A DNA stretch of 64,000 nucleotides from Ligula intestinalis (taxonomy: Eukaryota; Platyhelminthes; Cestoda; Diphyllobothriidea; Diphyllobothriidae), in contig JAYGXS010000002.1 in the NCBI GenBank assembly GCA_036362985.1, positions 83,943,683 through 84,007,682 of the forward strand. Reading direction: 5' to 3'. The position numbers were made by a program, and so were the translations under genes. The notes beneath the pieces are model-generated. The model did no database searches. It had not been told where the DNA came from and saw nothing but the letters and a program-made list of their open reading frames with translations. Below are positions 31,880 through 44,886 of the stretch, piece after piece. Every line of letters begins with the position of its first letter. Within the stretch, counting starts at the first letter, position 1.

Positions 31880-33700
31880 TTTTTCTACCAGCCGGCGAAA
31901 GGCGGCAATTTATAACATGCTCGATCGAAAGATTATGAAACCATCCTGTTATCCACGGTCGTCCAAGCTCTTTCTAATCATGAGCAAGGATGGGACCCTT
32001 CGGTTCTGCGTGAACTATAAGAAAATAAATACAGGAAATACAAAACGCAGAACTCGGACACTTAATTCGAAAGACTTGCTTAGTGTATGTAGACTATATG
32101 ACTGTAGTTGTGAAAAGCCTTGAAGGCCATTTTTATAATGTGCGCTTGGGATTCCACAAAGTTCAGCAAGCAGGTCGCTTGCTTATAAATGGATACTCTT
32201 AGGGTATGTCCTTTCCACATCCAAGGTCGAGATCGATATCGATAAAATTATGGAAATCCGTGAATATTCAATGTCAAGCAATGTGACTGAGCTCAGAAGT
32301 TTTACTGGTCATGCTTCCTATTACAGGAAGTTTGTAAGGGACTTCGTCTACATAGCTACACCCTTGAAAAATCTCACGCAAACGGGAGTGAAGTAAAAAC
32401 GGACAATGGAATGCAAGGCGAACTTCGAAGACTTTAAAGACAGCCGTTGTTCCAGCCGTAGCCCGCTTTCCCTGACACCAACGAGCAGGCCGACATCTTC
32501 ATCCTTGACACTGACGCCAGTTAATTTGCGATTCGTGGGGTTTTATCGCTACTTCAAGCTGATAACATTGAGTTTGTTATTCCGTACCTAAGCCGATTAC
32601 TTAGCAAGGCCGAGAAACGGTAGTGTGTCACGAGGAAAGAGCTGCTCGCCATTGCATTCTTCATCGAAGAATGCCAACTATATCTGCCGCACCGGAAATT
32701 CCTCGTTCAAACCGAGCACAGTTTTTTATCATGGTTGCAGGAAATCAAGGATCCAATTGGCCAAGTTACACGATGAGATGTAATACTGGCAAGGTGGGAA
32801 TTTGACTGTGCATACCTTTTAAGGCACCAGCTTTACTATTTTAATGCCCTCCTTAGGAAGGCATATCGCCGGCATGGTGCATTTTCGTCTTCCACGGACA
32901 TCAGCATCAATGCGATCTCACTGCAAGATTCCAAAATCGTCTTTAAACGCATGCGCAACGTGAAATTCACATATTGGGCCCACCTACCATAGGAAGTTGA
33001 AGAATTTTCGACCGCTGAGTACTACCCAAGTAAGATTGCAAAGCTATGAAGCACGCTACATTCATATGGTGTAGGACCAAGTATAAATGGATAACGGAAC
33101 CTCATTCTATCGCGATGGCAAGCAGTACGCTTGGCCTTTTTGACTGCCACCATCAATGTTAGACGATATCATAGACAGGATACACACAGCTGCGACACGT
33201 TGGCATCTAAAAGACTGAGTACGCCCTTAGGCGCAGATATAACTGGCCTTAGTAAAAGCGCTTGGTAAAAAACTGTATTCGGTACAGTTTCATCTGCAAC
33301 CTACTACAGCCTCCAAGGCATATGAACGGGGTGCCTCTTTAGCTAATCTTGACCAAATGTCCCAACGGGTGCGTTGGCATTGATATTTTCTGACCCATAG
33401 CTACATCTCGCAGAAGCAAGCGATACATCTTGGTTATGGTTGTCATCCTTACGAAAATTGATGATGAAGAACGCTCACCCAATTTGTCAGCTGAAGCAGT
33501 CGCCCAGACCATTTTCAGTGATTGCATATGTGGGTCGCCCCCGACAAGATCCACTCTGACAGGGGAGGTACTTACGAATCAATGTAACTGGTACAATTGC
33601 TGCCACGAACAGATCAATGGCCAAGTGGCACGGACCAATAGAAAAGGGCTTATCAATGCTCACACACAACGCACGGTGCAGCGGCGTGGCGGCACAGGAC
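31880..33700 (+). mobile_element. Ty3/gypsy retrotransposon pol, heavily decayed
   Basis: Pol landmarks appear in order on the plus strand in shifting frames. An RT block 'MSKDGTLRFCVNYKKIN' lies near 31980. The RT-RNase H connection 'VTELRSFTGHASYYRKFVRD' lies near 32280. A possible RNase H stretch follows near 32490. An integrase stretch 'VILTKIDDEERSPNLSAEAV', with 'PTRSTLTGEV', lies near 33440-33570. No LTR could be paired. It is older than the gypsy copy at 48160-53386 and belongs to a different lineage judged by wording. Confidence 0.65.
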
Positions 33701-34719
33701 GCGAACACAGCTGTCACGTCAGCGAGCGGCCCACGCACAAAAGCGCAGTGTCTGACACCCGAGCCTAGCTACGGCCGGCACAGGACTTACACAACTGGCA
33801 GCGGTCCACTTACACAAGTGCATGGTCTGACATCTGCGCTCAACTCTTACCAAGTAAAAGAATAGCATGCCAACCAATGAATTCATGTCCTTCTTGTGAC
33901 CAGCATCTAATTGGTCCAACCTGTGTTTTTTCTTTGAGGCTTAAACCAGGCGTTAGTCAGACGGGAATATCGCAGCTTTTGGCCACCGTTATAACACGTT
34001 GTATTGGCAAACTCAAACCCAAATGACCTTGGCAATACGGAATGCTGCCTAAATCATCACCACACAGAGGTCATTGAAATGGAGACAGCCAATAACGCTC
34101 CTGACGCGATCCTTCTGATCGGCTACCTTCCTCCTCTCCCAATATCCAGTTCTTTGTAGTCCAAATCGGTATATTTTCTGGGTGAACTGTTAAGGCATAA
34201 CCTACAAAACTACATGCCTGGAGTACCACTTTAAAAATATCCGAACACATTTTGTTCAACGCAAAAATCTATGATTATTTCCATTTTGTTTGTTTGTTTC
34301 CAAAAGGCGGAATAGTTAACAAAATATCATGATTTCGACCTGAGCCACTGTTTTTGAATCCATTTTGTCACCTTTTGTGGGAGTTGACTCCTCGGTACTG
34401 TTAGTGAACGACCATCCCGTTTCACCGCCGTTTCAATATGCGTCACCCACGCTGCCTGCGTAAAGATTCCACCTTTCCCACTTCCGCACACTGATTTCGT
34501 TGTGTTAAATGCTTTTACTTTCCAACTAAGTAAATATGACGGACACCGTAAGAAACGTTTTAAAAACCCTTTTCACATGTAAACGCTGATAACTCATGCA
34601 TATCTTTATAAAGCGATATAAGTACATCATACAAATACTTAAAATTGACTAAGCGGCAGTCAGTCAGTATATTTGAGGAAGAAGAAGGCTTGTGCCTTTG
34701 AACTTCCTATTTGTCACAT

Positions 34720-37530
34720 CAAAATCTCAAGAATTATAAACAATGTGAACAAGTCTTCAGTCAGGAATATATAAACCATCACATGGTGCAGTGGTGTTTC
34801 TAGGCTAATTGTCACAAAGTTCCCGTTATGATGTAGCATCTGTATATCAAGTCGGTGTTTGAATGTCTCCACAGATTGGGACATAACAATCGCCTCGGGA
34901 AGGTTATTCCACGGGTCCACGACCCTATTGGAGAAAAAAACACTTCCTCACGTCCAATCGTCTTGGGTCACATATAGTTAGAAAGGATGTCCCCGGAGAT
35001 TAGTTGTAGTGGCGAGTTGGAAGGAGTCATCACACATGAGAGCGTAGTCCAAGCCACGCACGATACGGAAGGTTTGTATGAAAACTACCCGTAACTGCCT
35101 ATAAACCAGAGGATAGAGACTAAGGTTATTAAGGTGGATCTCATATAGTGGTGGATCTTGGCCTCTTACTTATTTTGTGGCAAGACGCTGCGCCCTTTCA
35201 TGTACGTTACGATCCTGCCGCATCCACGGTCTCCATGCTTAAATCGCGTATTCACGATATGGCCTTATTAAGGTACCGAAGATTTTCGAGAAACAGCCTT
35301 CGTCAAAAACCGTGAATACCCGCTGAATGGCGTATAACATTGAAGTTGCAGTTTTAGCGGCCTTACAACATTGTGTAGAAGGTTTGAGGTTGTCTGTCAT
35401 CCAGATGCCGAGATCTTTCTGGATTTCTGTTTCTTGGAAAGGGATTCCGTTCAGATGGTAGGTTCGCGCATCAGGGACCAAATTTCAATTTCCCAGGCGC
35501 AGCAGCGTGCATTTGTTCGAATTTAAGGGCAGGAGCCATCTATGCAACCAATCGTTTAATTGACAAAGATCTTCCTGGAAGTTATCTTTATCGGCAGCAC
35601 ACTTGATGACCTTCCATATTTTTACATCATCTGCAAACATGGCACACTCGCAGTTCAATTCCTGTACACAATCATTAACGAACAAGAGAAAGAGGATGGG
35701 TCCGAGTACTGAGCTATGAGGGACTCTGCTCTCGATGACTGTCAGCCTTGATTGTTGTCGTCCTACACACACCGTTTGGGGATGACCAGATAGGAAATTC
35801 TCAATCCACGTAAGAACTCCGCCTCCGATACCCATCAGTCTCAACTTGTACAGGAGACGTTGGTGCTGAACACTGTCGAAGGCCTTCCCAAAATCAATGT
35901 AGGCTGCATGCACGTTTTTTTGCATCAATTGCCCCTATCCAGCTTTGCATCGTGATTAGCATGTCTGTTACACATGACTTACACCTGCGAAAGCCATATT
36001 GCGCATTCGACAAAATATTTTGTGTTTCACAATGTATAATCAATTCCTTTTTGATGATCTTCTCCATTATGTTGCACCATATGGAGGTGTCTGTAGTTGT
36101 TCGCAGATGCACGACTACCGCTCTTGTAAAGCAGTGTAATATGCGCAGTTTTCCTTAAATAACTGTGTTGTAACTTTGAGTTTTTGACAGCTTGACAAAT
36201 TAAATTGCTCTCACAGTACCATCGTCCTTTGAAAACCATTTGTTTTAATTTGTTCCGCTAGATTTTGTTCGATTCAAAATCTTTGTTGCGGCTTGTATCG
36301 CAAAACTTCTACCAAAGCTTTGCTTTTTTATCAATCTCTCTTTTCAGATCTCTTTTTAGGCATTGAGGTCGGCTTGATGCCTTGGGCACTGAAAGCGGAC
36401 AATGACTGCACATTAAATACAACAACCACTCCTTCACTTATTTCAGTCCTCAGTGACATCGTCGGAGAAAAGAAGACCTCAGTATATTTGTAATGCCTCA
36501 ACTCTCATTTGAAAGAAGTCACCTCACCATATATTCGGCCTTTGTTCGTATACTGTAGGGAGTACCAAATATAGACCGTAATCCAACGAATGTACAGCGT
36601 GATCACTGCGACGTAGTGGAGGTAGACAGCATACCTCATTTATACCCTCGAGATGCTTGGTGAAGACTAGGTCTTAACATCTAGCCTGTTGCCCTCCACG
36701 TGCTCTAGTTGGAACGAGGACTTGTTGTATAAGAAGAGCCTCAAGTGTTGCTATAAGAAGATGGTGATTAAAGGCGTTTTTAGAGAAATTCACCCGCAAA
36801 TCGTTCCAAATTATGCTGGGCGCATTTAAGTCACCCATGAGTAAAACATCGGGTCGACTTCCTATCTCCTTTATGTACACCAGTAAACACGCATCTGCAT
36901 CTGCATCAGTGTTTGTCTGCGGTGGTCAGTAGACAGTCGCGGCTACCAATGGCTGCGATCTCTGTGCCTTAATTGTCAGCCAAATAGCCTCCATACCATG
37001 GGTAATCCTTCCAGGCCTCTCGCACACAATTAATTCGTTCTTTACATACATAGCAACTCCTCCACCCTGGCGTTCCACTCGGTGTGGTCTAAACAACTGG
37101 TATACAGAAAGCGCCACTTCGGAATCGCTGATGCCCTGTGATAGCCAGGTTTCTGTTATTGCTATAACATCCGAGGACTCATCGGCTACCTGTATTCAAA
37201 GTTAATCAAACTTCGAGAATACACTCTGAGCATTGGTATACAGAAATTTTAGTCGGCGAGGCTCCGCAATGTCCAATTCGTTTCGCCGCGAGTTTGCCAG
37301 TACCACTGCACCGCAGCCGTCATCAGTATTGGCTGTTTCCACAGCACCATGGTGGTCTTCTGTATTATTTAGTCCCTGAAGAGGTAGTAGGTAGTTTGCA
37401 ACATTCGTCAATCCTTCTCCGATGGCTCGCACTTTGGCGTAGCCTTTTTTGGTTGGCATCGGTGATCTCGAATGTTCGTCGATTTTTCCATTTCGAAAAA
37501 ACAGCCCATTAAACGAGCACGGCATGCTAC
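34720..37530 (-). mobile_element. CR1-like LINE, degenerate
   Basis: Minus-strand fragments run in the proper order. Endonuclease start 'LKFLYTNAQSVFSKFD' lies near 37210-37250, 'GGGVAMYVKNELIV' near 37040, 'RPDVLLMGDLNAPSIIW' near 36830, and RT entry 'YKSGSRASANNYRHL' near 36110. The RT core at 35928-35485 has 'AAYIDFGKAFDSVQHQRLLY' and 'ECAMFADDVKIWKVI'. The tail, with 'KDLGIWMTDNLKPSTQCCKA', lies at 35481-35239. The core keeps a long open frame, but several frameshifts and stops break the ORF. Confidence 0.8.
35485..35928 (-). pseudogene. CR1-like reverse transcriptase core fragment
   Basis: A 147-codon stretch holds the RT palm. The Asp block is 'DFGKAFDSVQHQRLL', the middle block reads 'ESRVPHSSVLGPILFLLFVN' (usually 'SGVPQGSVLGPLLF'), and the catalytic box is 'FADDVK'. 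The Gln of 'PQGS' is replaced by His, which would itself be damaging. It is part of the LINE at 34720-37530. Confidence 0.75.
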
Positions 37531-39304
37531 TATGGTGGGTTTTTAGACGTCGTCAAACTTGTTCTGTATTGTTTTTAAGAGCGAGGAAAAAAGGAAGCTT
37601 TTCTAGCCGATCCTCATAAGGAAGGCATTCATATTCGCCGACAGCTTCGGTCACCTGTCGTATAACTTAGTTCAACATAACGAATGCTTACTTCATCCAG
37701 AGGCGCCACACCCGAATCCAATATTCCCGCACTGGCTGGACATCTTTTTACAATATGCGCCTAAAAGGTTTCCTGAAAGATGTAGGATACCCTGATCATT
37801 CCCAGGATGCACATAGTCTTCTATGATATTTTTACAGAGTGCGGCGATGTTAGAAGAATGGGCGTTATCCTTCTGTAAGCAGATCGTAATAGTTAAGGAA
37901 ATCAAGTAAGGTGAACGAACGTTCTCGATTAATTCATCATCAGTCACGTACAATAATACAAAGGGAGGAAGGAGTTAGCAAAGGTTAAAGCAAACTATCA
38001 GCAGTAATAAAGGTGGAGAGGGGGCTTATTACTGAGAGACCGAAGGAAAAGAGGAGAAATGGGACAGCTCCTACAAAAAAAGCAGTTTACCGTTCATCTC
38101 GTCACCGATTCACGGCGTTTTGACACCAGTCACCACTGATCATCTTCTCGTGGCGTGATGTGAGATGTGTGGATGGTTTTCAGTTTGTTCTCTGCCACGA
38201 GAGCTGTATGGCCACTCTTATCGTAATCGGTCGACTTTTCATTCCAATAGTCAGTTGCCAAAAGTGAGTTTTCGTTAATTCATAATGAGCCTACAATATT
38301 CAGCAGATCCCTCTTTCAAATTGATCCAAGTTATTTTGCAGCCTCAGCATATCGTCCACCTGAATTATAAAATTCTGTGGTTTCAGATAACTGGCGAATA
38401 TGTCTGTTTTACATGCCGGAAAATTTGACACTTTACGAAATGGTTACCTAGTTTTTTATTGGACGTTCTTTGTCTGAAGAAAAGACTACACAGAGGAAGA
38501 AGTTATTTACCTCTGCACAAATTTTGTATTTAAGTTAAGTTTTTCCATAGAAATGAAATCTTTGCTAATCGTGTTTGAATATGTTACAAATGCAAGCAAT
38601 ATTAAGGGTTCACTTACATATGTAACGAGCAAAGAAACTGAATGATTGTTTAAGTACACCAAGGTCGTCACTTTTGGCGCGGAGCCAGGAGTTGGATGCT
38701 GTGACGCTGATACTACCCAAGAGGATATGTTGTACCTTAGATGACATTTCAATGCTTCAAAAGTTTCTTAAGCGTTTTGTCATGATTTTGTGTTTTTCCC
38801 ACTTGGCTGCGATTCTTCATACTGACGATAGTGATAGTCATTTGAGCAGGCGTTTGGCGAATACTTTTGCTATGTGCTTCCTGTTTTGCAGTAGGAACTC
38901 TAAACATCGGTTCAAACACTAAAGGCATCAATTGCTTTCAGAACTTTGGAAACTATCGTCGACAACACCATTTTTCCCTTGTTATCAGGACATAATCTAG
39001 AAACCGACCTTCGAGAAAATATCCCAGTCAGGCGCAGGGAACTATATGCAGACACGAGAATGAGCTTATGCACTAGTCTGACCGTTGGCAATCCGACCCA
39101 TTTACGGGTGATATATACTGGAACTGCTTTCTGCAAATGCAAGCGGCGAAATAACCAAGCACTTGGGCCTTGCTGATAAGCCATCATGGAGAGGCGATAG
39201 TAATATTGTGCAGCGACTGCCATCTAACAATCTTAATGTTCTATAAGATACGGCAGAACGTAAAAGCCATACTACAGCGTAACCATCACACACTTCTCCA
39301 TAAA

Positions 39305-41437
39305 ATTAATTCGTAAGCAGATTATTTGTCTACAAAACTCGCACTCTTCGGGAACTGATGGTATCCCCAATTCAGTTATCAAAAGAGTTTCAACATTTCC
39401 CAAATTGCTTAGCCATATATGTTCTGTCTATCTCTTAAATGGTTACTTTCCTGACGCTTGGAAGACATCCATTATTCTTCCAGTCTTTAAATCAGGATCT
39501 CGTTTAGACATAAATAACTACCGCGGTGTTCGTCAAACCCCGGCCCTAGCTAAACTTCTGGAGAAGATAATTTTGAATCAAATTCTCGATGTTTACCTAA
39601 AAAATAAGCTTTTAAGTGACTCGCAGCGTAGTTTTCTACCCGGAAGATCATGCGAGACGTGTCACTTAGCTTTACGTAACCATGTCACTTCCCTCCGTAA
39701 CGAGCGGCAATCCGTGGTTGTTATCTACTTTGAACTGAGCAAAGCCTTTGACAAGGTACCGCACAGACGGCTTCTGGTAAAACTGGAAGCCATTGGCATC
39801 CATCCCCCTCTCCTCGACTTCATCGGTTCCTACTTGCCTAACCGCAGCCAGAAGGTCCTAGTAGGTAATAATTACTCCACTTCTCAGCTAATCACGAGTG
39901 GCATTTTTCAAGGCATTGTATTGGGTCCTTTGCTCTTCATTCTATACATAAACGAAATTTCGACTGTTCTAAAAAATTCACACAATCTCATTTATGCAGA
40001 TGACCTCAAATGCATCAACTCATTTTCTAAGGACACGGCAAGTATACGCGTTGATAAAATAAATGCGGACCTACTTACACTCTCACGTTGGAGTGCTACC
40101 TGACAGATGGAATGCTCTCCATCCAAGTGTGGTTTCATGTGTTTCGGTTCCACCAAGCTTCCTTATCCCCTAGTCTTTCAAAATACTCCATTATTAGAAC
40201 GATACACGATAAAAGACTTAGGTCTAAGCTACACAAATAAACTAGCATTTTCGCCTCCTGCGGATCAAATATCTGCGAACGCTGCACATATATGCTGTTT
40301 GATATCACACAAATTCTTCCTGCTGGAAATTAAGTTAGAAATTTATCGCATGTATGTTCTACCCATCCTAGAATACTGCTGTCCACTCTTTGGTTTAATG
40401 AATGCTTCTGACCGCGGTAAGATTTAAAATGTACAGAGTGTATTTACTCGCAAAATATTCGCTGTTCCTCGATCCAATATTTCTTATACGGAGAGATGTC
40501 AGTTAGTGAATATGACATTTCTTTGGGTCAAAAGACTCGAAGGGGGGCTCTGCTTCCACTTTCGCGTTAACTCTACCCCTAACCTTCCACGAATGAATGC
40601 TCTCATTCCCGCAGATAGATCCTATGCCACTCGTAATTCCTCCAGGATTATTGCACCCCAATTTAGCTCCACTTCGAACCATTCTCACTTCTTTGCCGAC
40701 AAATATGCCTTCCTCTGGAATAATATTCCCCTCGAAATTAGGCTGTCGTCTAACTTAGCAGTTTTTAAAGTCAAATTACGTAAACACTTAACTTCGGAAT
40801 GCATAAAGTCCTTGTTATCCGCCACCTTCCCAAACACACAACTTTTGGACTTTGAAAAGGGTCCCCTGGTATCTGAGGTGGCTATGTTAAGTTCAAAATT
40901 TTTTCCATACATGTCTATTTCTTCCTCCTTTCAGTTGTATTTTCAACGATGTTTCGTTCACTTCTCTGTCCAGTCATCATTGCCGTTTCCTCCATTCTCA
41001 GTTTTACAACCTGGACGATAGGTTTAATGGTCTTTAGTCATGCTCGTGGCGGTTCTGCTATTTTCGCCAGCTCGTCGTTAAACTCCGCAGTCTACAAGGT
41101 CACATCTCTGGCGTTTCGTTGATTATCAGGTGACCTCTGCCGTTCACTCTATTGTCGACCCTGTTGTCCGCGATGGCCTCCTCCGGTATCATCTCCCTGA
41201 TGGTTGATCATGAAGCCAGTCGGGCGGTGTAACAATGGTGAACGACAGACTCTGCTGTTATATGATTGCTCCAATTACAAGAAGCGTTTCCAACCCTCAT
41301 TCGTTCTCATTAACAGTCCTGTCTCATTTGCACTACAATCAATCCTCTCAACCAACCCCTTTAATTTTGTTGCAGCAGTTTTTTCTCCTACGTTTTGTTT
41401 TTTTTAAGCCGGGGTTCGTTGAACTCCGCCCCAGGTT
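39305..41437 (+). mobile_element. CR1-like LINE, 5'-truncated, sense
   Basis: The RT domain runs from about 39330. It shows 'KTSIILPVFKSGSRLDINNY', the Asp block 'YFELSKAFDKVPHRRLL', 'SGIFQGIVLGPLLFILYINE', and catalytic 'LIYADDLKC'. The C-terminal region follows to 41021 and a 3' UTR to 41437. One stop at 40102-40104 (probably TGG to TGA, in 'WSAT*QME') and another near 40425 break the frame. The endonuclease half is missing. It ends in an AAT tract where a second CR1 meets it tail to tail. The insertion lies in the left arm of the giant palindrome only. Confidence 0.85.
39405..41021 (+). pseudogene. CR1 reverse transcriptase pseudogene (two stops)
   Basis: The frame at 39405-40103 covers RT blocks including 'QSVVVIYFELSKAFDKVPHR' and 'LIYADD'. 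40107-40427 continues the thumb ('CSPSKCGFMCFGST', 'YTIKDLGLSYTNKLAFSP', 'YVLPILEYCCPLFGL'). 40506-41021 is the C-terminal tail ending at a natural-looking stop. Apart from the internal stops it is well kept, so the insertion is not very old. Confidence 0.8.
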
Positions 41438-41449
41438 AAATAATAATAT

Positions 41450-41480
<31 letters not shown>
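41438..41480. repeat. AAT microsatellite shared by two LINE tails
   Basis: About 43 bp of AAT repeats with one ATT interruption. It is the 3' tail of the sense CR1 on its left and, read in reverse, of the antisense CR1 on its right. Confidence 0.9.
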
Positions 41481-41922
41481 TGTTTATTATGCCAGTTTAC
41501 AGGCAATTGTAAAGAGTTGGTAATGCACCTCTTGGGCGCCTTCCAACACCTCGAAGACCGGAAAAAACCTAAAACAAACTCCTTATGTTGCAGCCAGTAT
41601 TGGTTTTGTTTCAGGTTTTTTGTTTCGTCAATACTGGGCGAGATTAGGAGTTTGTTTCAAGTGAAAAAAACCTGCCTTCAAAGGTATGATACAAACGGAA
41701 TAAATGTACAGTTGTAAGCTGAGTTGACTCATCAGCAGGAGAACTGTTTCATATCGTTTAAAAACATAAGTTCCAGACGGAGAGGGTTGGCACAAGAACA
41801 CAGTGTTCTCAGTCTTTCATCAATGGTTGTCGGCAAAAGTTGCGAGCTATCGGCTGAAGGGTTAGCAGACTGCGGGTTGCTGCTTCAGCCGCATTATCTT
41901 CAGCAGTGAAGCCTGGCGGGGT

Positions 41923-44886
41923 TCAAAGTCCACGAACGCCATCAGAGTGAAAGAGAGATTCCACCGAGTCAGCACCCAAAATTCGGGAAAGTTGTCCTGA
42001 ATGTAGAAAACTAGTTACAGCTCTCTTAAACATAGGGTAGTTTTGCTGGGTTTTAATACTTTTGGGCAGCTTATTCCAGATTGATATGGCATTTACTGAA
42101 AAGAATTGCCGGTACTTAACTGTGCGTGCCATAGGAAGAAATAAAAATACGTCTCGATGACTGGCGCGTCGAGAGTGCTCAAGCTGCCTTATTGTACTAA
42201 GAGGATTAAAGGTTTGACCATTCAAAAGTTTAAACAGTAAAAATAGACCCTTCTGCAATCGACGAAGCCATAGGGGATCCAGCTTTATAAGTTCGCACCT
42301 TTGTTGGTAGGTTAAGTTACGGTGTTCTGTAGTGAAAACTCTTCTAGTGAAGAAGTGCTGCACCGATTCTATTTTCTTCCGTTCACTAGTGCGCAGAAGA
42401 CTGAACAGAGGCGAGCGGTATTCAAGACTAGGTCTCACGTACATATTATAAAGGCTAGTTCTAACATTGATAGTCTTAAAATTTCTAAGGATAAATCCGG
42501 TTGTTCGGCGTGCTTTCGAGACTATCAGGGCACAGTGCTCTGACAAATTGAGACTATTAGAGTAGGATATGCCCAAATCCTTGATAACTGCTGGAACATT
42601 TAGTTCGTGGCCGTCAATGCTTAATTCCGGTTGATGATCGTCGCCAACAACCATAACGGAACATTTGTGCCATGAAAGGGTGAGGCGCCATGTGCAACAC
42701 CACTGGGCGAAGGCCTGAAGATCCTTTTTTATCAGCTCGAGCACGATGTTGCGATCTGCCGGTTTATATCGATAAGCGACTTTTAAATCATCAGCGTACA
42801 TGAAGGGTCTGCCATACTGAAAACAATCTGAAACGTCGTTGACAAAAAGGCAAAATAGGAGCGGACCCAGTACACTACCCTGTATAACTCCACTCCTCAC
42901 ATGCGTGGGGTTGGAGATAACATTGGAAATTTTTACTCGTTGTGTGCGAGCATCCAAATAGGAAGATATGAAGTTCAGAGGCTTGCTACCTATGCCGAAG
43001 GAGGCCAGTTTCAGAAGGAGGAGGTTATGATCGACCCGATCAAAGGCCTTAGTAAAATCAAAATAGACGCTATAAGTGGCAAAACCACTGTCTCTAGATT
43101 GCAGCACATAATCAAAGAAAGAGAGCTGGCAGGTGTCACAAGATCGTTTCTCGAGAAAGCCATGTTGAGCTGTACTGAGCAGGTTGTTCTCTGTCAAGTG
43201 ACGCATCATCTTTTCTTTGATTAAAGTCTCCAAGATCTTCGATGCTGCGGGAAGTGTATTTATTGGCCTAAAGTTGTCGAATGATGTCGATCGGCCATGC
43301 TTGCGAATAGGCATTATGTGCGATTCCTTCCACAACGAAGGAAAGGTTTCGCTCTCAAGAGCAAGATTAAATACCTTACAAAGAATAGACGGAAAGATAT
43401 CATTCGCTTCAGCTTTTAGTAGGCTAACTGGGACGCCATCTGGTCCTGGACTATAGGATTGACGATAACGACGAATGGCTACAGTCACATCCCAGACGGT
43501 AAAACTTATGGTTTCGAGTATGGCACCCGTCCAAGCCTGGATAACCGGAGGTACAGCGAACGAGCTTTCACTAAACGTTTTGGATAGGAACGCATTGAAG
43601 CTATCGGCGGTCAGCTTAGCGTCAGCTATGGGGTTTCCTAAAGCATCTCTAAGTATGGGGTGCTGCGTTTTCATCTGCGCTTTTACTGTACGCGAAAAGA
43701 GTTTCGCAACATTAAGGGAAGGATTTTCAGCGAAGTGAGCCTCATCGGCTATCTGTTTTTCTTCGGAGAGCTTCTTAGCCTGCTCAAAGATCAGTGTGAT
43801 CAAGGGCAGAACGGAAGTGTCGTTCAGCCGATGCAAACGACGAGAGAGTTTACGCAGCCTACGACGGAAAGACAGAGGAAGGTACACTTCATCCTTGACA
43901 TGTATTACTTTCTTACGGGGGACAAAGTGGAGGATGAGTGGATCCAACACTTTGTACAGTGCATCGGTACAAACATTTACATCCAAACATTGGAAAAATT
44001 CAGACCAGTCGAGAGCGTTTAGATGTGCCAGTAGGTCAGCCGTGTTTGCTGATCGGAAGTCAAGATAAATACTATACTTTTGGGAAAATGTTTTATCCGC
44101 CTCCAGTTCTAGTTCACTAACAACTGTGACATGGTCTGAACTCCCAAGTGCGTCTAAGGATGACACTGAAAGTGGTTCGCATCCCCTACAAAAAATTAGG
44201 TCGAGTATGTTTGCTCCCCGAGTGGGAAAATCGACTACCTGATCCCACATGCCGATATCTATTGCCTCAAGTAAGTTCTCGTACTTTGAAGGACCGGATG
44301 GTGGAAACCACTGCACGTCAGGAAGGTTAAAATCGCCTGCAATCAAGCAATACTTAAGATTCAAGTCAGCTGCGGCATGAAATGCCTGCGAGAGACAAAG
44401 ATCGTAGTCTGCATCGGCATTAGGTGGGCGATAAACACAGCCAACAAGTAAGGAGCATTTGTTTTTTAGAACAACTTGTAGCCAGCAGCTCTCCTCCACC
44501 GCTGTGAATTGTGGATAGTCCAACGGGAGAAATGCAAGTGGCTGCTTAATATAGATGCAGCTTCCTCCGCCACGGCCATTGTTTCGATCGTTCCGAACGC
44601 ACGAGTAACCTAGAACGGAGAGTTCTGAGTCAGCTACAGAGGCCGATGCCCATGTCTCAGTTACCATAACAATGTCTGGGCGGTTGACGAAAACCAGAGT
44701 CTGGAGCAGAGGCATTTTATTAGTCAGTGATCTGGCATTTAAAACGACCAATTTAAGAGGGCATGTCTGAGGTTTCGGTGGCGGGACAGCTAGGCCGTCA
44801 CTGTTACCGGCTTCGACCAGAGCGATGTCCTTTTGACCTGCACTATTTTTCCCTCTCTTATTTTGAGATTTGTCTCGCCATTGCAT
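41923..44886 (-). CDS. CR1 ORF2: endonuclease and reverse transcriptase
   Basis: The 987-residue protein combines the two activities of target-primed reverse transcription. The APE-type endonuclease fills the first ~240 residues ('LKLVVLNARSLTNKMPLLQT', 'IVMVTETWAS', 'CLIAGDFNLPDVQW', 'LGSSDHVTVV'). The RT lies at about residues 490-750 ('HIMPIRKHGRSTSFDNFRPI', 'SVYFDFTKAFDRVDHNLLLL', 'RSGVIQGSVLGPLLFCLFVN', catalytic 'FMYADDLK'). A thumb and tail region follows to 'SLFHSDGVRGL'. No stop or frameshift is present, and length fits the family. The 5' end overlaps the ORF1 frame at 44790-44886. Activity cannot be judged from sequence alone. Confidence 0.92.
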   Translation of the reverse strand: MQWRDKSQNKRGKNSAGQKDIALVEAGNSDGLAVPPPKPQTCPLKLVVLNARSLTNKMPLLQTLVFVNRPDIVMVTETWASASVADSELSVLGYSCVRNDRNNGRGGGSCIYIKQPLAFLPLDYPQFTAVEESCWLQVVLKNKCSLLVGCVYRPPNADADYDLCLSQAFHAAADLNLKYCLIAGDFNLPDVQWFPPSGPSKYENLLEAIDIGMWDQVVDFPTRGANILDLIFCRGCEPLSVSSLDALGSSDHVTVVSELELEADKTFSQKYSIYLDFRSANTADLLAHLNALDWSEFFQCLDVNVCTDALYKVLDPLILHFVPRKKVIHVKDEVYLPLSFRRRLRKLSRRLHRLNDTSVLPLITLIFEQAKKLSEEKQIADEAHFAENPSLNVAKLFSRTVKAQMKTQHPILRDALGNPIADAKLTADSFNAFLSKTFSESSFAVPPVIQAWTGAILETISFTVWDVTVAIRRYRQSYSPGPDGVPVSLLKAEANDIFPSILCKVFNLALESETFPSLWKESHIMPIRKHGRSTSFDNFRPINTLPAASKILETLIKEKMMRHLTENNLLSTAQHGFLEKRSCDTCQLSFFDYVLQSRDSGFATYSVYFDFTKAFDRVDHNLLLLKLASFGIGSKPLNFISSYLDARTQRVKISNVISNPTHVRSGVIQGSVLGPLLFCLFVNDVSDCFQYGRPFMYADDLKVAYRYKPADRNIVLELIKKDLQAFAQWCCTWRLTLSWHKCSVMVVGDDHQPELSIDGHELNVPAVIKDLGISYSNSLNLSEHCALIVSKARRTTGFILRNFKTINVRTSLYNMYVRPSLEYRSPLFSLLRTSERKKIESVQHFFTRRVFTTEHRNLTYQQRCELIKLDPLWLRRLQKGLFLLFKLLNGQTFNPLSTIRQLEHSRRASHRDVFLFLPMARTVKYRQFFSVNAISIWNKLPKSIKTQQNYPMFKRAVTSFLHSGQLSRILGADSVESLFHSDGVRGL

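Noticed and set aside
43660..44022. 120-codon plus-strand frame and its neighbours
   Set aside because: Antisense shadows of the intact CR1 ORF2 on the minus strand.
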